Part shown: piece after piece, positions 16,504 to 24,925 of the stretch
Layout: each line of letters opens with the position of its first letter
How positions within the stretch are numbered: the first letter of the stretch is position 1
Source of the DNA: Streptosporangium brasiliense
Lineage (GTDB): Bacteria; Actinomycetota; Actinomycetes; Streptosporangiales; Streptosporangiaceae
Length of the DNA: 64,000 nt
Reading direction: 5' to 3'
Assembly (NCBI RefSeq): GCF_030811595.1
Contig: NZ_JAUSRB010000002.1
Coordinates: forward strand, 1,612,001 to 1,676,000
The notes under the pieces: model-generated
Database searches by the model: none
What the model saw: the letters and a program-made list of their open reading frames with translations, nothing else
Told to the model about the DNA's origin: nothing
Made by a program: the position numbers and the translations under genes

Positions 16504-17987
16504 ACGACGACATCATCACCGGGATCATGGCCACCGCCGGCCGGGAGCCCGGACGGACCGCCATCATCGACGGCCGCGGCCGCGAGATCGCCTACGGCGA
16601 GCTGGCCCGCCGGGTGGACGCCGTCCGCGGCGCCATGACCGGGCTGCGGCCCGGGGACGGCGTGCTGTTCGCGGTGCGGCCGGGAGTGGACGCGGTCGCG
16701 CTCGCGCTGGGGGCGGTGGCGGCGGGCGGGACGCTCGTGCTCGCCGACCCCGGGCTGGCCCCCGAGGTGCTCGCCGCCCGCATGGCCGCCACCCGGCCCA
16801 GGTGGGTGGTCGCCGAGTCCCTGCTCTACACCCTGAGCGGCCCGCTCAAGGGCCTGGCCCGCCGCCGCGGCCTGCTGCTGCCCAGCCTCCGCGACCCCCT
16901 TCCGGGACACCCCGTCCGCCACCTCCACACGGGCCCCTGGCTGCCCGGGGTCCCCCGCGGAGCCCTGCGCCTGTCCCGGATCCTCCGGACGCCGGGCGCC
17001 GACGCCCCGGACGCCGCCGCCCCCACCGCGGACCAGCCGGCGGCGGTGATCTTCACGTCGGGGACCACCGCGCGGCCCCGGGGTGTGGTGCACACGCGGG
17101 GGTCCCTGGCCGCGGGGCTGACGCTCTTCCGGAGCGCGTTCCCGCTGGGCCCCGGCGACGTCGTGCACACCGACCAGCTCATGCTGGGGCTGCCGGCGCT
17201 CCTGGCCGGGGCCACCTGGTCGCTGCCCGGGGGCGGGGACCTCGCCGGGGAACTGGCCGCCCGGGGGGCCACCCACGCCTTCGCCGTCCCGGTGCACCTG
17301 GACAGGCTGCTCCGCCGGGCGCCCGAACTGCCCGCGACCCTGCGCTACCTGCTGCTCGGCGCGGCCCCCGCGCCCCCGGCCGTGCTCCGCCGGGCGATCG
17401 AGTCCGGGCCGGAGGTGCTGTCGGTCTACGCGATGACCGAGGCGCTGCCGATCGCGATCGCCTCGGCACGGGAGAAGCTGGCCCAGTCCGAGGGCGACCT
17501 GCTCGGGGCGCCCCTGCCGGGGGTCGGCGTCCGGATCGCGGACGACGGCGAGCTGTTCGTCTCCGGGCCGCACCTCGCCCGGCGCTATCTCGGCGAGGAC
17601 CCGCTGGAGGAGATCGCCACCGGGGACCTGGTCCGTGTCGAGGACGGCCGGCTCGTCCTGCTCGGCCGGAAGAAGGACATGATCCTCCGCGACGGGGTGA
17701 ACATCTACCCCGGCCTCTACGAGCCGGCCGTGGCCGCGCTGCCCGGAGTGGCCGAGGCCGCGATCGTCGGGCTCGCCGACCCCGAGACCGGGGACGAGGA
17801 GGTCGTGCTGGCCGTCATCCCCGCCGACGGCTACGACGGGAGCCGGCTGAGGAAGGCCCTCCCGGCGATCATGGACGCCGCGGCCCTCCCCGACCGCGTC
17901 GAACCCCTCGACGCCTTCCCCCGCTCCGGCCGTGCCGACAAGCTCGACCGCGCCGCCCTCCGCGACCTGGTCACCCGCCGTGGCTGA
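16500..17987 (+). CDS. AMP-dependent acyl ligase, OleC-like
   Basis: A 495-residue ANL-superfamily enzyme. It has the P-loop VIFTSGTTARPRG, the A5 core VYAMTEALPIAIAS, the aspartate motif TGDLVRVEDGRLVLLGRKKDM and a C-terminal domain with PRSGRADKLDRAAL carrying the catalytic Lys. The T-E-A-L-P form of the A5 motif and the modest size resemble OleC, which converts beta-hydroxy acids to beta-lactones, more than typical acyl-CoA ligases (family recollection, not a search). ATG 16500 overlaps the P450 stop by four bases. If it is not OleC-like, the alternative is activation of a fatty acid for the KASIII enzyme. Confidence 0.82.
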   Translation: MNDDIITGIMATAGREPGRTAIIDGRGREIAYGELARRVDAVRGAMTGLRPGDGVLFAVRPGVDAVALALGAVAAGGTLVLADPGLAPEVLAARMAATRPRWVVAESLLYTLSGPLKGLARRRGLLLPSLRDPLPGHPVRHLHTGPWLPGVPRGALRLSRILRTPGADAPDAAAPTADQPAAVIFTSGTTARPRGVVHTRGSLAAGLTLFRSAFPLGPGDVVHTDQLMLGLPALLAGATWSLPGGGDLAGELAARGATHAFAVPVHLDRLLRRAPELPATLRYLLLGAAPAPPAVLRRAIESGPEVLSVYAMTEALPIAIASAREKLAQSEGDLLGAPLPGVGVRIADDGELFVSGPHLARRYLGEDPLEEIATGDLVRVEDGRLVLLGRKKDMILRDGVNIYPGLYEPAVAALPGVAEAAIVGLADPETGDEEVVLAVIPADGYDGSRLRKALPAIMDAAALPDRVEPLDAFPRSGRADKLDRAALRDLVTRRG

Positions 17988-18026
17988 GCGGGGGACCGGG
18001 GGCCTGCCCGGGACAGGGGGCGCGAC

Positions 18027-18947
18027 GTGCTGAGGGTCGGGGTGACGGGGGCGTCGGGATTCGTCGGCGGGGCGGTCTGCCGCGCGGCCGTGGCCGAGGG
18101 GTGGGAGGTCTCCGCCTTCGGCAGGCGGCCGTCGGTGGCACCCGGGCATGTGGGCGGCGCGCCGTACACGTCCTGGGATCTCCTGGGCGGCCGGCCGGAG
18201 CTGCCGGAGGTGGACGCGGTGGTCCACTGCGCCGGGAGCGTCACCGACTGGGGGCCGCCGGAGGAGATCTGGGCGGCCAACGTGGACGGGACCCGCAACG
18301 CGGCCGCGGCCTTCCCGGGGGCCAGGTTCGTGCACGTGAGCACGGCCAGCGTCTACGACCCGTTCCGGCCGACCGTCATGGCCACCGAGGACCTGGCCCC
18401 GGTCAGCCGGTACGTCAACGCCTACGGCGCCGCCAAGGCCGCCGCGGAGCGGGTCCTGGGGGAGGCGGTCGTCCTGCGGCCGCACGCCGTCTACGGGCCG
18501 GGCGACACGACCCTGCTCCCCCGGGTCCTGGGGGCGGTCCGGGGGAACAGGCTCCTGGCGGTGGGCGACGGGCGCCAGCTGGTCAGCCTGACCTCGGTGG
18601 ACAACCTGGTCCGGGCCTGCCTGCTGGCCGCCGCCGGCCCCGTCGGCAACGGCGTCTTCAACGTGACCGACGCCCGGCCGGTCGTCCTCGACGACGCCCT
18701 GCGCGCGATCCTCGGCGAACGCGGCATCGACGCCGAGCCGTACTATCTGCCCCTCAAGCTGGTCGGCCCCCTCGCCGCCGCCGCCGAGACCGCCTTCCGT
18801 CTGCTCGGCCGCCCGCGTCCGCCCCGGCTGACCCGCTACGCCGCGGGTCACCTGGCGGTGGAACGGACCCTCGACATCACCGCCGCCCGTGACCGGCTGG
18901 GCTTTCAGCCCGCGGCGACGTCGTTCGCGGGCGCCGCCGGCTGGTGA
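18027..18947 (+). CDS. NAD(P)-dependent epimerase/dehydrogenase, OleD-like
   Basis: A 306-residue extended short-chain dehydrogenase. GVTGASGFVGGAVCRA is the nucleotide-binding loop, VHCAGSVTDWG the cofactor strand, and VSTASVYD with YGAAKAAAE supplies the Ser/Tyr/Lys catalytic set. OleD enzymes of this 3beta-HSD-like class reduce the beta-keto acid made by OleA to the beta-hydroxy acid used by OleC. GTG 18027 has AGGGGG six bases upstream and lies 39 bp after the ligase. The 3' end overlaps the convergent membrane-protein gene by 43 bp. No OleB-like hydrolase follows. Confidence 0.83.
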   Translation: MLRVGVTGASGFVGGAVCRAAVAEGWEVSAFGRRPSVAPGHVGGAPYTSWDLLGGRPELPEVDAVVHCAGSVTDWGPPEEIWAANVDGTRNAAAAFPGARFVHVSTASVYDPFRPTVMATEDLAPVSRYVNAYGAAKAAAERVLGEAVVLRPHAVYGPGDTTLLPRVLGAVRGNRLLAVGDGRQLVSLTSVDNLVRACLLAAAGPVGNGVFNVTDARPVVLDDALRAILGERGIDAEPYYLPLKLVGPLAAAAETAFRLLGRPRPPRLTRYAAGHLAVERTLDITAARDRLGFQPAATSFAGAAGW

Positions 18948-19801
18948 CGGCGGCCGGCCCGCCGCGCCCGGTGGGCCAGGAAGAAGGCCGTCCCGGCCAG
19001 GGCCAGGCCGACAGCGAAGATCACGCGCAGGCCGGCCCTCAGGGATCCGGTCAGCGTGTCGAAGACGGTGGTGGCGGCGGCGTCCGACATCGCGCTGCTC
19101 AGGTATTCGGGCAGGTAGACGTCGCGGATCACGGCCAGACCGGCGGCCAGCACGAGCATGCTCGCAGCCAGGCCGAGACCGGCCCCCAGCAGCGCCCTCA
19201 TCCGGTCGCCCGCCAGCGCCACACCCGCCACGAGGAAGGCCAGGGACAGGACCGGCAGCACCCATTTCAACCTGAGCGACCAGGTGTAGAGGGCCCGCAC
19301 CCTGACCAGGTCGGCGGAGGAGGACAGTTCGATCACCGGGCGCAGGGCGGGGAGGGGGGCGCCCAGCTCCTGCCTCATCAGGTCGTCCACCGGGGCCCTG
19401 ACCCGGTCGTACACCGGGGTGAGGTCGATGCTGACGGTGCCGTCCTCCGGCGCCCCCTGGCCGCCGTCGCCCGACAGGACCGCGACGAGCTGCCGGTGCG
19501 CCACCCTGTTGGCGTCCTCCCAGAGGGAAGGGAAGCCCTCACCGGCGACGACCCCCTCCACCAGCGTGCGGACGAGGTCCTCGGCGGGCGAGGGCGTCCG
19601 TTTCCGGAGCGGTCCGGTGATCGCGACCGTGACGTGTTCGACGACCTCTTCCCGGATGTCCGGGTCGGTGGCCAGCGGGGCCATGGTCCCGACGTAGCGA
19701 TCGGTGTCGGCGATGTCGCCCGCCACCCAGAACCCGGTGAGAGCGAGCGGCGCGGTGACGCAGCCGAGCACGATCAAGATCGCACTGATTACCGCTCGCA
19801 C
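18905..19801 (-). CDS. Membrane protein of unknown function
   Basis: A 298-residue protein with an N-terminal hydrophobic segment (VISAILIVLGCVTAPLALTG), a roughly 150-residue probably extracytoplasmic domain rich in charged residues, and three further hydrophobic helices (WVLPVLSLAFLVAGVAL, ALLGAGLGLAASMLVLAAGL and VIFAVGLALAGTAFF) before a basic C-terminus. This architecture recurs in actinobacterial hypothetical proteins; I recognise no function. The GTG start has a strong AGGGGG site five bases upstream. It converges on, and overlaps, the OleD-like gene. Confidence 0.7.
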   Translation of the reverse strand: MRAVISAILIVLGCVTAPLALTGFWVAGDIADTDRYVGTMAPLATDPDIREEVVEHVTVAITGPLRKRTPSPAEDLVRTLVEGVVAGEGFPSLWEDANRVAHRQLVAVLSGDGGQGAPEDGTVSIDLTPVYDRVRAPVDDLMRQELGAPLPALRPVIELSSSADLVRVRALYTWSLRLKWVLPVLSLAFLVAGVALAGDRMRALLGAGLGLAASMLVLAAGLAVIRDVYLPEYLSSAMSDAAATTVFDTLTGSLRAGLRVIFAVGLALAGTAFFLAHRARRAGRRHQPAAPANDVAAG

Positions 19802-19841
19802 AGGATCCCCCTCCCCGGCCTTACCTGGGAATCCCCATCCC

Positions 19842-19864
19842 CACCTGCAAAAACCCGGCAGGTG
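19842..19864. promoter_or_regulatory. Hairpin CACCTGC/GCAGGTG in a divergent intergenic region
   Basis: Seven-bp arms (19842-19848 and 19858-19864) with an A-rich 9-base loop, then TCCTTTTT on the plus strand. It lies in the 5' leader of the membrane-protein gene and upstream of the second LCP gene. It could be an operator or a terminator-like attenuator. Confidence 0.35.
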
Positions 19865-20033
19865 TCCTTTTTGACCGCAATTTGGAGATCAGTGATCGCC
19901 CGAAACGTCAGGCTCCACTCACCGAAGCTTGACCTGGACTTCTCCGCGCGTCGCGCAGCAACATAGCCCATTCATCCGACAACCGTTACTAACCTGTGAC
20001 ACGTGGATCCCACGGACAGGAGATGTTAGAAAG

Positions 20034-21413
20034 ATGGCAGGTAAACGGGGTGGTCAGAGCATCAGAACGGGCCTGGCGCTGACGCTGGGCTCAGCCGCTC
20101 TGTGGGGTCTGGCCCACCTGTGGGTGGGCCGGCGCGTGACGGGCGCCCTCCTGATGGGGATCTATCTGACCCTCGTCACCGCCATCGTGGTCACCCTGCT
20201 GAGGGTCAGGACGGAGCTGCTCTCCCTGGCCGTGCAGCCGGCCTGGCTGTGGAGCTTCGCGCTGGGCGCCCTGCTGCTGGCCGCCGCCACCGTGGCCGTG
20301 GTCGTCCGCTCCTACCAACTGGTCCGCCCGGAGTCGCTGACCCGCCCCGCCCGCTACCTCTCGGCCCTCGCGGTCGGCCTGCTGTGCGTCGCGGTGGTCA
20401 CCCCGATGGTCTACGCCGCCCGCCTGGCCTTCGTCTCCCAGCACGTGGTCACCTCGGTGTTCGCCGCCACCACCGCCCCGATCCCGGTGGACCCCTGGAA
20501 GGGCCGCGAGCGGGTCAACATCCTGCTGATCGGCGCCGACGCGGCGCCCAAGAGGCCCGGCGTGCGCACCGACAGCATGACCGTCGCCAGCATCGACACC
20601 CGGACCGGCGACACCGTGCTGTTCGGCCTGCCGAGGAACCTGGAGCACGTCCCGATGCCGGCCGGACCGCCCCGCGAGCAGTTCCCCTACGGCTTCGGGG
20701 GCGAGCCCCCCTACAGCCCGGGCCTGCTCAACGAGGTCTTCCAGTACGCCGAGGACTACCCCAGCATGGTCCCGGGCGTCCCCAAGGGCCAGCGCGGCCC
20801 GACCCTGCTCAAGAGGACGCTCAGCGACATCACCGGGCTCGACATCACCCACTACGCGATGGTCGACATGAGCGGCTTCGCCGCGATCATCGACGCGATG
20901 GGCGGGGTGAAGCTCACCGTCAAGGAGCCCATCGTGTACGGCAGGGAGAACGAGGGCCTGATCCAGGCGGGCACCCGGAAGCTGTCGGGCGAGGAGGCGC
21001 TCTGGTTCGGCCGGGCCCGCACCTACAGCGACGACTACGTCCGGATGGGCAGGCAGAAGTGCCTGATGAACGCCGTCGCCAAACAGGCCGACCCGGTGAC
21101 GGTGCTGCGGAGCTTCGAGAAGCTGGCCGACGCCACGGTGCACGCCGTCTCCACCGACATCCCGCAGGGGCTGCTGCCGAACCTGATCGACCTGTCCGAC
21201 AAGGTGAAGGACTCCAGGATCAAGAGTTTCCAGTTCGTCCCCCCGCTGATCAACACCGCTGACCCCGACTACCGTTTGATCAAGCACAAGGTCAGCTCGA
21301 TCCTGGCGAAGTCGGCAGCCGACGCCGCCAAGCCGTCCAAGGCCGGCTCCGCCAAGATTCCCCGCAAGGACGACGTGCACGGCGCCATCACCCTCGACTT
21401 CGCCTGCGACTGA
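20034..21413 (+). CDS. LytR-CpsA-Psr family protein with multi-helix N-terminus
   Basis: A 459-residue LCP protein, the second in this window. Unlike the first it begins with a multi-helix membrane region (about 1-140: LALTLGSAALWGLAHLWVG, LLMGIYLTLVTAIVVTLL, FALGALLLAAATVAVVV, YLSALAVGLLCVAVVTPMVY) before the catalytic domain (VNILLIGADAA, RTDSMTVASID, LFGLPRNLEHVPMP, later GEEALWFGRARTYSDDYVRMGRQ). It lacks the LytR_C domain. Likely role: attaching glycopolymers to peptidoglycan. ATG 20034 is chosen because AGGAG and AGAAAG lie just upstream; the longer frame runs into the upstream promoter region. Confidence 0.9.
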   Translation: MAGKRGGQSIRTGLALTLGSAALWGLAHLWVGRRVTGALLMGIYLTLVTAIVVTLLRVRTELLSLAVQPAWLWSFALGALLLAAATVAVVVRSYQLVRPESLTRPARYLSALAVGLLCVAVVTPMVYAARLAFVSQHVVTSVFAATTAPIPVDPWKGRERVNILLIGADAAPKRPGVRTDSMTVASIDTRTGDTVLFGLPRNLEHVPMPAGPPREQFPYGFGGEPPYSPGLLNEVFQYAEDYPSMVPGVPKGQRGPTLLKRTLSDITGLDITHYAMVDMSGFAAIIDAMGGVKLTVKEPIVYGRENEGLIQAGTRKLSGEEALWFGRARTYSDDYVRMGRQKCLMNAVAKQADPVTVLRSFEKLADATVHAVSTDIPQGLLPNLIDLSDKVKDSRIKSFQFVPPLINTADPDYRLIKHKVSSILAKSAADAAKPSKAGSAKIPRKDDVHGAITLDFACD

Positions 21414-21432
21414 CGCGCGGCCCGGCCTCTAC

Positions 21433-21464
21433 GCGCCTGTGCCGGACCGGTCCGGCACAGGCGC
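21433..21464 (+). terminator. Perfect 32-bp palindrome after the LCP gene
   Basis: Two 16-bp arms meeting without a spacer (21433-21448 and 21449-21464), 20 bp after the LCP stop and followed by CCCCGTCTCTCC. Position and strength fit an intrinsic terminator of the GC-rich actinobacterial kind. Confidence 0.7.
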
Positions 21465-21556
21465 CCCCGTCTCTCCTCCGCGGCCGCGACCCGGCCCGGG
21501 AGTGACCGAGACGGCACGGAAGAACACAGAGCGGTAACGATGAACCGTTCTCCATG

Positions 21557-21622
21557 ATTCCTACTTGACTGGTAGGCAGTGCGGGTTCTTATATACGCAT
21601 AACCGACTTATTAAGTAGGAAT
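21557..21622 (+). promoter_or_regulatory. Promoter and probable Rrf2 operators of the ABC transporter operon
   Basis: TTGACT (21565-21570) and TTATAT (21589-21594) are spaced by 18 bp. ATTCCTACTT (21557-21566) has an exact inverted copy AAGTAGGAAT (21613-21622) in the leader, and a nearer inverted partner GTAGG (21572-21576) makes a 17-bp palindrome over the -35. TAGGAAT-type half sites recall CymR-like Rrf2 boxes. The operon encodes an Rrf2 regulator as its last gene, so autoregulation is inferred. Confidence 0.55.
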
Positions 21623-21634
21623 TAGGGAGTAGTC

Positions 21635-22702
21635 ATGAACGCTCGCAGGGTCCGCGGGGTGGTGGCCGCACTGGCCGCACTGGCGCTCACGACCTTGGCG
21701 ACCGCCTGCGGGGGCTCGGAGACGACGGGGACGGCGGCCTCCGCCGGCGGCGGGGACAAGCTCGCGGAGGTCCGGCTCGGATACTTCCCCAACATCACCC
21801 ACTCCACGGCGCTGGTCGGCATCGAGAAGGGCCTGTTCGCCAAGCACCTCGGCGCCACCAAGCTCAAGACCAGCACCTTCAACGCCGGCCCGGCCGCGAT
21901 CGAGGCGGTCTTCTCGGGCGCGGTCGACGCCACCTACATCGGCCCCAACCCGGCCATCAACGCCTGGGCCAAGTCCAAGGGCAAGGCGATCAAGATCGTC
22001 GCGGGCTCGGCCTCCGGCGGCGTCTACCTGGTCGTCAAGCCCGAGATCAACGGGGTCGAGGACCTCAGGGGCAAGAAGATCGCCACACCGCAGCTCGGCA
22101 ACACCCAGGACGTTGCCCTGCGCTACTGGCTGCAGGAGAAGGGCCTGAAGACCGACACCAAGGGCGGCGGCGACGTCAACATCGTCCCGCAGGAGAACTC
22201 GCAGACCCTGCAGACCTTCGCCACCGGCGACATCGACGGCGCCTGGGTGCCCGAGCCGTTCGCCAGCCGCCTGGTCCTGGAGAGCAAGGGCAAGATCCTC
22301 GTCGACGAGCGCGACCTCTGGCCGGACAAGCAGTTCGTCATCACCCACCTGATCGTCCGCCAGGAGTTCGCCGCCCAGCACCCCGAGACGGTCAAGCAGC
22401 TCCTCGAAGGGCACGTCGAGTCCAACGCCGCGATCAACGCCGACCCGGCCGACGCCGCCAAGACCGTCAACAGCGCGCTGGAGAAGCTGAGCGGCAAGCC
22501 GCTCAAGCAGGAGGTCCTCGACAGCGTCTTCAAGAACATCACCTTCACCAACGACCCGATCGCCTCCTCGCTGATCGGCAGCGCGGACCACGCGATCAAG
22601 ATCGGGCTGCTGCAGCCGGTCGACCTGAACGGCATCTACGACCTCAACCCCCTCAACGAGATCCTCAAGGCCAAGGGCGAGACCGCGGTCGTCGACAAGT
22701 AA
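21635..22702 (+). CDS. ABC transporter substrate-binding lipoprotein (SsuA/TauA-like)
   Basis: A 355-residue secreted lipoprotein with lipobox TLATAC and Cys at about residue 25, then a periplasmic-binding-protein fold of the NMT1/SsuA class: EVRLGYFPNITHSTALVGIE, GVYLVVKPEINGVEDLRGKK and DIDGAWVPEPFASRLV. It captures an aliphatic sulfonate-like or other small sulfur/nitrogen substrate for the following ATPase and permease. ATG 21635 has AGGGAG five bases upstream. The Rrf2 regulator downstream suggests sulfur control, as with CymR in Bacillus; the substrate itself is not established. Confidence 0.88.
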   Translation: MNARRVRGVVAALAALALTTLATACGGSETTGTAASAGGGDKLAEVRLGYFPNITHSTALVGIEKGLFAKHLGATKLKTSTFNAGPAAIEAVFSGAVDATYIGPNPAINAWAKSKGKAIKIVAGSASGGVYLVVKPEINGVEDLRGKKIATPQLGNTQDVALRYWLQEKGLKTDTKGGGDVNIVPQENSQTLQTFATGDIDGAWVPEPFASRLVLESKGKILVDERDLWPDKQFVITHLIVRQEFAAQHPETVKQLLEGHVESNAAINADPADAAKTVNSALEKLSGKPLKQEVLDSVFKNITFTNDPIASSLIGSADHAIKIGLLQPVDLNGIYDLNPLNEILKAKGETAVVDK

Positions 22703-22742
22703 ACGCCCGATCGGTCCCCCAGGTCCCCCAGGAGGAGGGCAC

Positions 22743-23534
22743 ATGACAGCTCCGCTCAGGGAGCGGACGGAAGGCCGGACCGCGGGCTCGCCGCCCGCGG
22801 TCCGGCTGGACGGCGTCTCCAAGATCTACGGCCAGGGCAAGAACGGTCTCCTGGCCCTCGACAACGTCTCGCTCTCCGTCGAGCCGGGCGAGTTCGTCTG
22901 CCTGCTCGGCGCCTCCGGCTGCGGCAAGAGCACGCTGCTCTCCCTGGTCGCCGGGCTCGACAACCCCACGGCGGGCCGGATCGGCACCGAGGGCCGCAAG
23001 ATCGCCATGATGTTCCAGGAACCCGCCCTGTTCCCCTGGCTCACCGTCTCGGCCAACGTCGAGATGGCGCTGCGGGTCCAGGGCGTGGCCAAGCGCGACC
23101 GTCAGGCCAGGGCGGGGGAGTTCCTGGAGATCGTCCATCTGGGCGGCTTCGGCGCCAAGCGCCCGCACGAGCTGTCGGGCGGCATGCGCCAGCGGGTGTC
23201 CCTGGCCCGCGCGCTCGCCCAGGACGCGGACGTGCTGCTGATGGACGAGCCGTTCGGCGCCCTGGACGCGATGACCCGCGACCTGCTCCACGACGAGCTG
23301 GAGCGGATCTGGCGCGAGCGCGGTCTCAGCGTGCTGTTCGTCACCCACAACGTCCGCGAGGCCGTACGGCTCGGCGACCGGGTGGTCCTGCTCAGCAGCC
23401 GCCCCGGCCGGGTCGTCGAGGACTTCGCGGTCACCCTCGACCGGCCCCGCCGCACCGACTCGGCGGAGGTGGCCGAGATCGCCGGAGCCATAACCGGCCG
23501 CCTGCGCGAGGAGGTGATGCGCCATGGCCGTTGA
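22743..23534 (+). CDS. ABC transporter ATP-binding protein (SsuB/TauB-like)
   Basis: A 263-residue nucleotide-binding subunit. Walker A is LLGASGCGKSTLL, the Q-loop FQEPALFPWLTV, the signature LSGGMRQRVSLARAL, Walker B DVLLMDEPFGALDA and the switch His VLFVTHN. The PALFPW and FGALDAMTR wording is typical of nitrate/sulfonate/taurine importers. A strong GGAGGAGG site precedes ATG 22743. It overlaps the permease gene by 11 bases, so the two are translationally coupled. Confidence 0.92.
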   Translation: MTAPLRERTEGRTAGSPPAVRLDGVSKIYGQGKNGLLALDNVSLSVEPGEFVCLLGASGCGKSTLLSLVAGLDNPTAGRIGTEGRKIAMMFQEPALFPWLTVSANVEMALRVQGVAKRDRQARAGEFLEIVHLGGFGAKRPHELSGGMRQRVSLARALAQDADVLLMDEPFGALDAMTRDLLHDELERIWRERGLSVLFVTHNVREAVRLGDRVVLLSSRPGRVVEDFAVTLDRPRRTDSAEVAEIAGAITGRLREEVMRHGR

Positions 23535-24399
23535 CCAGGTGACCCCCGACACCCATGCCCGGCAGCTCGCCGGACTCGACGCCCTGGAGCTGGGCGGCGG
23601 CACGCGCAGCAGGCTCGCCCCCCGGATCTGGGGCCGCGTCTGGCCGATGGCACTGGCGGCCGGCATGGTGCTGGCGATCTGGCAGGGCGTGGTGTGGGCC
23701 GGCTTCTGGCCGGACTACGTCTTCGCCGGGCCGACCGACGTGGTCCCGGTCCTCGCCGACCGCCTGACCAGCGGCGAATACTGGGAGGCCATCGGCGTGA
23801 CGATGCGCCGCGCGGTGTCCGGCTTCGCCGTGTCGGTGCTGGCCGGGCTGGTCATCGGAGCGCTGGTGTCCCGGGTCCGGGTGCTCAGGGCCGCCTTCGG
23901 CTCGCTGATCACCGGTCTGCAGACCATGCCGTCGATCGCCTGGTTCCCGCTGGCCATCCTGCTGTTCGGGCTGACCGAGAGCGCGATCACCTTCGTGGTC
24001 ATCCTCGGCGCCGTGCCGTCCATCGCCAACGGCCTGATCGGCGGGGTGGACTACACGCCGCCGATCCTGCTGCGCGCCGGCCACGTGCTCGGCTTCCGCC
24101 GCCTCCAGCTCTACCGCCACGTGATCCTGCCGGCGTCGCTGCCGTCGTTCCTCGCCGGGCTCAAGCAGGGCTGGGCCTTCGCCTGGCGCTCGCTGATGGC
24201 CGGCGAGCTGGTGGTCATCATCGCCCACCAGTCCTCGCTGGGCGAGCGGCTCTACTACGACCGCGAGCTCGCCGACTCGGCCGGCCTGCTCGCCACCATG
24301 ATCATTATTCTGGTCATCGGCATCGGGGTGGACCTGCTGTTCGAGACAGCCGACAACTCCCTGCGCCGCCGCTGGGGCCTCCAGCAGGTGCGCAACTGA
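23524..24399 (+). CDS. ABC transporter permease (SsuC/TauC-like)
   Basis: A 291-residue BPD-type inner-membrane permease with about six helices. The EAA loop that docks the ATPase reads AGHVLGFRRLQLYRHVILPA followed by SLPSFLAGLKQGW. Helices include MALAAGMVLAIWQGVVWAGF and MIIILVIGIGVDLLFET. It is third in the importer operon and ends 4 bp before the Rrf2 gene. Family assignment rests on the EAA loop and the neighbours. Confidence 0.92.
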   Translation: MAVDQVTPDTHARQLAGLDALELGGGTRSRLAPRIWGRVWPMALAAGMVLAIWQGVVWAGFWPDYVFAGPTDVVPVLADRLTSGEYWEAIGVTMRRAVSGFAVSVLAGLVIGALVSRVRVLRAAFGSLITGLQTMPSIAWFPLAILLFGLTESAITFVVILGAVPSIANGLIGGVDYTPPILLRAGHVLGFRRLQLYRHVILPASLPSFLAGLKQGWAFAWRSLMAGELVVIIAHQSSLGERLYYDRELADSAGLLATMIIILVIGIGVDLLFETADNSLRRRWGLQQVRN

Positions 24400-24403
24400 C
24401 GCC

Positions 24404-24925
24404 ATGCGGATCTCCGCCAGAACCCAGTACGCGCTGCGGGCCGCCACCGAACTGGCCGCCGCGCCGCCCGGCCCCGTGCCCGCCGAGAAGATCGCGGTGG
24501 CGCAGAACATCCCCCGGAGGTTCCTGGACAACATCCTGCTGCAACTGCGGCGGGCCGGGCTCATCCACAGCCAGCGCGGCCCCGACGGGGGCTACTGGCT
24601 GGCCCGGCCGGCCGAGGAGATCACTCTGGCCGATGTGGTCATGGTGGTCGAGGGCAACCCCGAGCACTCCCAGCACGGCGGCTACCCGGGGGTCGCCGGG
24701 CCCCTGGCCGACGTGTGGAGCCTGCTGCGCGAGCACGAGGAGACGCTGCTCACCGAGATCACCCTCGCCCACATCGCCAAGGACGCGCTCCCCGACGCCC
24801 GCCCCGGCCACGCCCAGTACGACCAGGCGGTGAAGGGGCCGCGGGACCCGCGCCGGTCAGTGGAAGACCTTCAGGCCGACGATCCCGGCCACCACCAGCA
24901 GCAGGCAGGCGATCCGGGCCGCTGA
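24404..24925 (+). CDS. Rrf2 family transcriptional regulator, cysteine-free
   Basis: A 173-residue Rrf2 protein with MRISARTQYALRAATELAAA, PAEKIAVAQNIPRRFLDNIL (helix-turn-helix) and IHSQRGPDGGYWLARPAEEI (wing). The protein has no cysteine at all, so it cannot carry the Fe-S cluster of IscR or NsrR; CymR-type small-molecule or partner sensing is more likely. It starts 4 bp after the permease as the last gene of the operon and probably regulates it through the TAGGAAT-type sites at 21557-21622. The last 23 codons overlap the convergent SMR gene. Confidence 0.88.
   Translation: MRISARTQYALRAATELAAAPPGPVPAEKIAVAQNIPRRFLDNILLQLRRAGLIHSQRGPDGGYWLARPAEEITLADVVMVVEGNPEHSQHGGYPGVAGPLADVWSLLREHEETLLTEITLAHIAKDALPDARPGHAQYDQAVKGPRDPRRSVEDLQADDPGHHQQQAGDPGR

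Noticed and set aside
16473..19265. Very long antisense open frame (930 codons) across the lipid operon, and similar ones at 2728-5847, 33377-35521 and 61873-63681
   Set aside because: High-GC DNA keeps the antisense frame open. These translate to Gly/Arg/Pro/His-rich sequence without any domain, while the sense genes have full conserved motifs.
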